Position numbers and translations under genes: made by a program. From positions 1 to 54,287 of the forward strand of contig JAJYSZ010000011.1 in the NCBI GenBank assembly GCA_021793315.1: a DNA stretch of 54,287 nt, given 5' to 3'. The notes beneath the pieces are model-generated. The model was given only the letters and a program-made list of their open reading frames with translations. It searched no databases and was not told the origin of the DNA. Of this stretch, positions 51,293 to 54,287 are shown one piece after another; position 1 is the first letter of the stretch; each line of letters begins with the position of its first letter. This DNA comes from Bacillota bacterium. Its GTDB lineage: Bacteria > Bacillota > Sulfobacillia > JAJZYS01 > JAJYTV01.

Positions 51293-52501
51293 TCAAGGTG
51301 ACGTGACCGCCCCTTTTCCATGACCTGAGGCGCGGCGCCTTTTGGCGACTAGCGGGGCTGCCAGGGCGAGCGAGAACCCGAGCAGCAGGTAGACGGGCCG
51401 CAGCCCGAACCGGCCCATGGCCCAGCCCTCGAGCGGGAAGAGCACGATCATGCCCAAGCTGAAGAGCGCTTCCGGTGCCGAGGCGATCGTTGCGCGCAGG
51501 GCGTCCGGCACCGTAAGGTTGAGCTCAGTCGCATAGAGCACATCCACGCCGCCCTCGACGGCGTCCGACGCGGCGAACGCGAGCGGTGCCAGAAGGCCCT
51601 GCGCCGAGCCGACGGCCGCGATCAGGACGCCGAGCCCGAGCGCGCCCTTGCGGATCAGGTCTCTGGCGTGCCGCGGGTCCAGGCGGTGGGAGAAGGCGCT
51701 GGCGCCGGCCGCCAGCAGCGAACTCAGGCCGATCACCGCGGTCGCGAGGAGAACCGTTTCGCCCTTCAGGGTCAGGGTGGACTGCCCGTACAGATGGTTG
51801 CTCGTTGCGACGATGCCAAGCAGGGCGCCGAAGAGCACAAGGGAGAGCAGGCCGGGGATGGACAGGACAGCCTGCAAGGCCGCGCGGAGGCTGGGTGGCT
51901 TCGTCGCCGGGGCGCCGGCGGCGAGGATCCTGGCATCGTCGGCCTTGGGCAGCACGCAAACCGGAACGATCGCCAGCAGGGTCAGCAGGGCCTGGCCGAA
52001 GTAGGCGTACCGCCAGCCGAACGCGAGAGCGAGCCAGCCGCCCAGGGGAGCGGCGAGGGCGCCGCTGAGGAGGGAGATGGCGTCCATCCGGCCGTAGAGT
52101 CGCGCGAAGGCCCGGCTGCCTTCCGGCAGGCGGCGGCTGAGGTCGTGCAGGAGGGCCTGGTCGGCGCCGCCGATGAAGCACCAGCCGAGGGCGCTGAACC
52201 CGAGCGCCAAGGTACCGGGCACAACGCCGTGCGGTGCGAGCAGATATTCGAGTGGCGGGCCGAGGACACCGATCACGAGCCCTGCGAGCAGGGAGCGGCG
52301 GCGGCCGTCGCGGTCGGCGAAGATGCCGGTGGGGATGCCCGCGGCGAACGAGACCAGATGGAACGCCGCCTCGGCAATGCCGACCTGCCAGAGGGACCAG
52401 CCGACGTGCAGCAGGTAGAGGATCCAGAGCGCTCCGGTGAGGCGCAGCCAGCGCAGAGCCACAAAGGCGTAGAACGCCTGCAGGATCTTGGGTATCGACA
52501 A
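51293..52501 (-). CDS. Major facilitator superfamily transporter
   Basis: A 402-aa protein with about 12 membrane helices and the MFS loop-2 motif in GIPTGIFADRDGRRRSLLAG (the G-x-x-x-D-R-x-G-R-R pattern). GRMDAISLLSGALAAPLGGW is the helix-5 antiporter-like region. The TTG start at 52501 has GGAGG 8 bases upstream; the open frame continues over a hairpin and a short upstream frame, which are not MFS-like. Efflux is more likely than uptake from the motif pattern, but the substrate is unknown. Confidence 0.85.
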   Translation of the reverse strand: MSIPKILQAFYAFVALRWLRLTGALWILYLLHVGWSLWQVGIAEAAFHLVSFAAGIPTGIFADRDGRRRSLLAGLVIGVLGPPLEYLLAPHGVVPGTLALGFSALGWCFIGGADQALLHDLSRRLPEGSRAFARLYGRMDAISLLSGALAAPLGGWLALAFGWRYAYFGQALLTLLAIVPVCVLPKADDARILAAGAPATKPPSLRAALQAVLSIPGLLSLVLFGALLGIVATSNHLYGQSTLTLKGETVLLATAVIGLSSLLAAGASAFSHRLDPRHARDLIRKGALGLGVLIAAVGSAQGLLAPLAFAASDAVEGGVDVLYATELNLTVPDALRATIASAPEALFSLGMIVLFPLEGWAMGRFGLRPVYLLLGFSLALAAPLVAKRRRASGHGKGAVTSP

Positions 52502-52525
52502 GCGGGCGACCTCCTCAAAGAACAA

Positions 52526-52546
52526 GGACCGGGCTGTGCCCGGTCC
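52526..52546 (-). terminator. Attenuator-like hairpin just upstream of the MFS gene
   Basis: 8-bp perfect arms GGACCGGG / CCCGGTCC around a 5-base loop; on the - strand it is followed by TTGTTCTTT, which resembles an intrinsic terminator tail. It sits between a 36-codon frame and the MFS start, whose ribosome site follows within about 20 bases. Confidence 0.6.
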
Positions 52547-52565
52547 GAGGAAGGTCGCGCGGGGG

Positions 52566-52676
52566 CTACCCTTGCATCGGTGCGGGCACAAGCGTGAGAG
52601 GGCATACCTCTCCCGTAGAGCCCGCAAAGCTGAAGCCGACGTGCCGGCAGACCGCGATGCCGTGCAGGAACGTCAC
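52566..52676 (-). CDS. Possible 36-residue leader peptide or small protein
   Basis: A short frame starts with GTG 9 bases after GGAGG and encodes MTFLHGIAVCRHVGFSFAGS followed by TGEVCPLTLVPAPMQG, stop TAG. It lies in the 294-base gap between the NCS1 gene and the MFS gene, behind the NCS1 terminator and in front of the attenuator-like hairpin. It has two Cys and no homologue I recognise. It could be a regulatory leader for the transporter, an independent small protein, or chance. Confidence 0.4.
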   Translation of the reverse strand: MTFLHGIAVCRHVGFSFAGSTGEVCPLTLVPAPMQG

Positions 52677-52746
52677 GGGCCGACACCTCCAGAGGAAAGA
52701 TCCGACCAGGCTACTATCGTACGGCCCCGTCGGGTCCTGCGCAACA

Positions 52747-52780
52747 GAAGACCCCGACGTCGACGGACGTCGGGGTCTTC
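52747..52780 (-). terminator. Terminator of the NCS1 permease gene
   Basis: A perfect 15-bp stem GAAGACCCCGACGTC / GACGTCGGGGTCTTC with a 4-base loop, 16 bases past the permease stop. Confidence 0.88.
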
Positions 52781-52795
52781 CTGTGGAACGCGCGA

Positions 52796-54181
52796 TCAGC
52801 GGGCGATGCTCGTCTCCGCACGCAGCTTCTGGCCGAGGAAGGCGATGTAGAGACCGCCGGCGACGATCACGCCGATGATCCAGGCGATGTCCGCGCCACC
52901 CATGGCGTTCGAGATCGGACCGACGTAGATCGTCGTGTCCATGAACGGGATCTCGACGAGACAGCCGATCAGGTAGGCGGCGATCGCCAGCCAGCGGACG
53001 CTGCCGTAGCTGCTGGTGGGGGAGAAGAAGGCGGTGTGGTCGTACTGGCCGTGGCGGACGAGGTAGAAGTCCGCCAGGTTGATGGCCGTCCACGGCACGA
53101 GGAAGTACGAGAGGAACAGGATGAAGTTCGAGTAGTTCGTCAGGAAGTTGCCCTGGCCGAGGATGGCGAAGAGGGTGCCGATGATCGCGACGCCGACGAT
53201 GAAGCCGACGCGGGAGCCCATCGACGCCTTGAGCCGCATGACGGCGCCGAGCGTCGTCAGGGAGGACATGAAGCCGCCGTAGAGGTTCAGGACGTTGACG
53301 GCCAGGATGCCGAGCACGATCAGAACCAGCATCACGCCGCCCAAGCCCCCCGCGAGGTGGGCCACCGTGGCGACGGCGTTGTCCATCTGCTTCGGCATCG
53401 CGGCGGCCAAAAGGGCGCCGAGCGCCATCATCCAGACCGACGCCACGACGCTGCCTGCGTAGGTATACCAGAAGGTCGCGGAGAGGTTCGTGGACTGCGG
53501 CAGGTAGCGGCTGTAGTCCGCGACGTACGGTGCGTAGGTGATCTGCCAGGTCGCCGCGACGGAGATCATCAGCAGGAACGGACCCCAGCTGAAGCCCTTG
53601 GTCGCGAAGACGGCCGCGGGGATGATGCCGCGCGCGAAGATCGTGATCGTGATGAGCAGGAACGCGATGCCCGCCAGGTAGGCGACGATGCGCTCGTAGG
53701 TGTGGATGAGGTCGTAGCCCCAGATCGCGAGCAGCATCGCGACGATGCTGAGGATGATTACGCCGGCGTTGATCGGGAGACCCGGCATGGCTGCCTGCAG
53801 GGCCTGGGCGCCGAGCACGTCGCTGGTGGCGAAGAAGCCGACGTACATGATGACGACGAGAATCAGCGGCAGGATGGCGCCGAAGAAGCCGAACTGCGCT
53901 CGCGACTGGATCATCTGCGGGATGCCGATGACCGGCCCCTGCGCGCTGTGGAACGCCATGAAGAGACCGCCGAGCACGTTGCCGATGATGATGGCGATCA
54001 GGGCCCAGATGAAGGGCACGCCGAACACCAGCGCCAGGGCGCCGGTGACGACGGTGGTCATCTGCATGTTCGAAGACCACCAGATGTTGAAAAGGCTCGA
54101 GGGCTTGCCGTGACGTTCTTCGGGCGGGATGTAGTCGATGCTGTGCTGCTCTACGGCGAAGGGCTTGGGCTGGGCGCTCAC
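52796..54181 (-). CDS. NCS1-family nucleobase/hydantoin-type cation symporter
   Basis: A 461-aa permease with about 12 membrane helices. NCS1 features include the N-terminal IPPEERHGKPSSLFNIWWSS-like segment (N-x-x-x-x-W-x-x-x-N-M), PVIGIPQMIQSRAQFGFFGA and TYAPYVADYSRYLP, matching the cytosine/allantoin/hydantoin permease group. The GTG start overlaps the previous stop and has AAGGAGG 8 bases upstream. The neighbouring creatininase-family and peptidase genes suggest a cyclic amide or nucleobase as substrate; this is inference. Confidence 0.9.
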   Translation of the reverse strand: MSAQPKPFAVEQHSIDYIPPEERHGKPSSLFNIWWSSNMQMTTVVTGALALVFGVPFIWALIAIIIGNVLGGLFMAFHSAQGPVIGIPQMIQSRAQFGFFGAILPLILVVIMYVGFFATSDVLGAQALQAAMPGLPINAGVIILSIVAMLLAIWGYDLIHTYERIVAYLAGIAFLLITITIFARGIIPAAVFATKGFSWGPFLLMISVAATWQITYAPYVADYSRYLPQSTNLSATFWYTYAGSVVASVWMMALGALLAAAMPKQMDNAVATVAHLAGGLGGVMLVLIVLGILAVNVLNLYGGFMSSLTTLGAVMRLKASMGSRVGFIVGVAIIGTLFAILGQGNFLTNYSNFILFLSYFLVPWTAINLADFYLVRHGQYDHTAFFSPTSSYGSVRWLAIAAYLIGCLVEIPFMDTTIYVGPISNAMGGADIAWIIGVIVAGGLYIAFLGQKLRAETSIAR

Positions 54182-54285
54182 TTGATAACCTCCTTGCGCG
54201 GCTGGGACTTCGGTCCGATCAGCGGGGTCTGGATGGGGATCTCCTGGAGCTTTTGCTCGGAGAGCTCGTAGCCGGCGTCGGCGTG
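54178..54285 (-). CDS. C-terminal end of an unidentified protein, 5' part beyond the window
   Basis: Only the last 35 residues are visible: HADAGYELSEQKLQEIPIQT followed by PLIGPKSQPRKEVIK, stop TGA overlapping the NCS1 GTG start. The overlap and the internal AAGGAGG show it is a real coding end, co-transcribed with the permease. The family cannot be told from this tail. Confidence 0.65.
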   Translation of the reverse strand, partial: HADAGYELSEQKLQEIPIQTPLIGPKSQPRKEVIK

Positions 54286-54287
54286 GC

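Overview
The window is GC-rich DNA (roughly two-thirds G+C by eye) with tightly packed, often ATGA/GTGA-overlapping genes and many GTG and TTG starts preceded by good Shine-Dalgarno sites. CheC, CheD and CheX together with FlgM/FlgN/FliS-type flagellar genes, a GntR/FadR regulator and lipoprotein-type binding proteins point to a high-GC, motile, probably Gram-positive (Bacillota-like) bacterium that lives on peptides and amino acids. A sulfocyanin-like cupredoxin and the remains of a kumamolisin-type (S53) protease would fit a hot and/or acidic habitat. The lineage is inferred; no rRNA gene is present.

Positions 1-9661 hold late flagellar genes. The 3' end of fliF is followed directly by flgM-flgN-flgK-flgL on the + strand. 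Facing them on the - strand are fliC, a terminator, then fliS-fliD-GNAT acetyltransferase-small helical protein. A YcgR-like PilZ protein follows. Positions 9892-18777 are one long + strand chemotaxis/motor operon: fliN (with a FliM/FliY-like CheY-binding peptide), cheX, a degenerate HD-GYP protein, cheY, cheW, cheA, a cheC-like gene, cheD, cheB, cheR, and a MinD/FlhG ATPase with an apparent YcgR-N-like domain at its N-terminus.

The best find is at 18904-19338. It is a peroxiredoxin gene whose peroxidatic cysteine codon is an in-frame TGA, followed 19 nt later by a perfect 6-bp stem with a GGUC loop. This is a convincing selenocysteine codon plus bacterial SECIS, and conventional gene calling would miss or truncate it.

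Positions 19661-27066 (- strand) carry oligopeptide permeases (oppC, oppB), a MoxR-DUF58-membrane protein module and a peptide-binding lipoprotein, with no ATPase. An HtrA-type protease and a nine-Asp-box lipoprotein follow on the + strand. Then come an S53 protease remnant and a complete branched-chain amino-acid ABC transporter, livJHMGF (- strand). Positions 36045-46273 (+ strand) look like one catabolic operon: oppABC-type peptide uptake, SDR, M28-like peptidase, ketopantoate-reductase-like protein, M20 peptidase, aspartoacylase-like deacylase and a GntR regulator. It is flanked by a creatininase-family amidohydrolase, an RraA-like protein and an M29 aminopeptidase.

The right end has a decayed ribbon-helix-helix/nucleotidyltransferase pair, a secreted protein of unknown function, a sulfocyanin-like cupredoxin, an MFS transporter with a possible 36-codon leader and attenuator, and an NCS1 nucleobase/hydantoin-type permease whose upstream neighbour runs off the window. 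No tRNA, rRNA, CRISPR array, insertion sequence or phage gene was seen.
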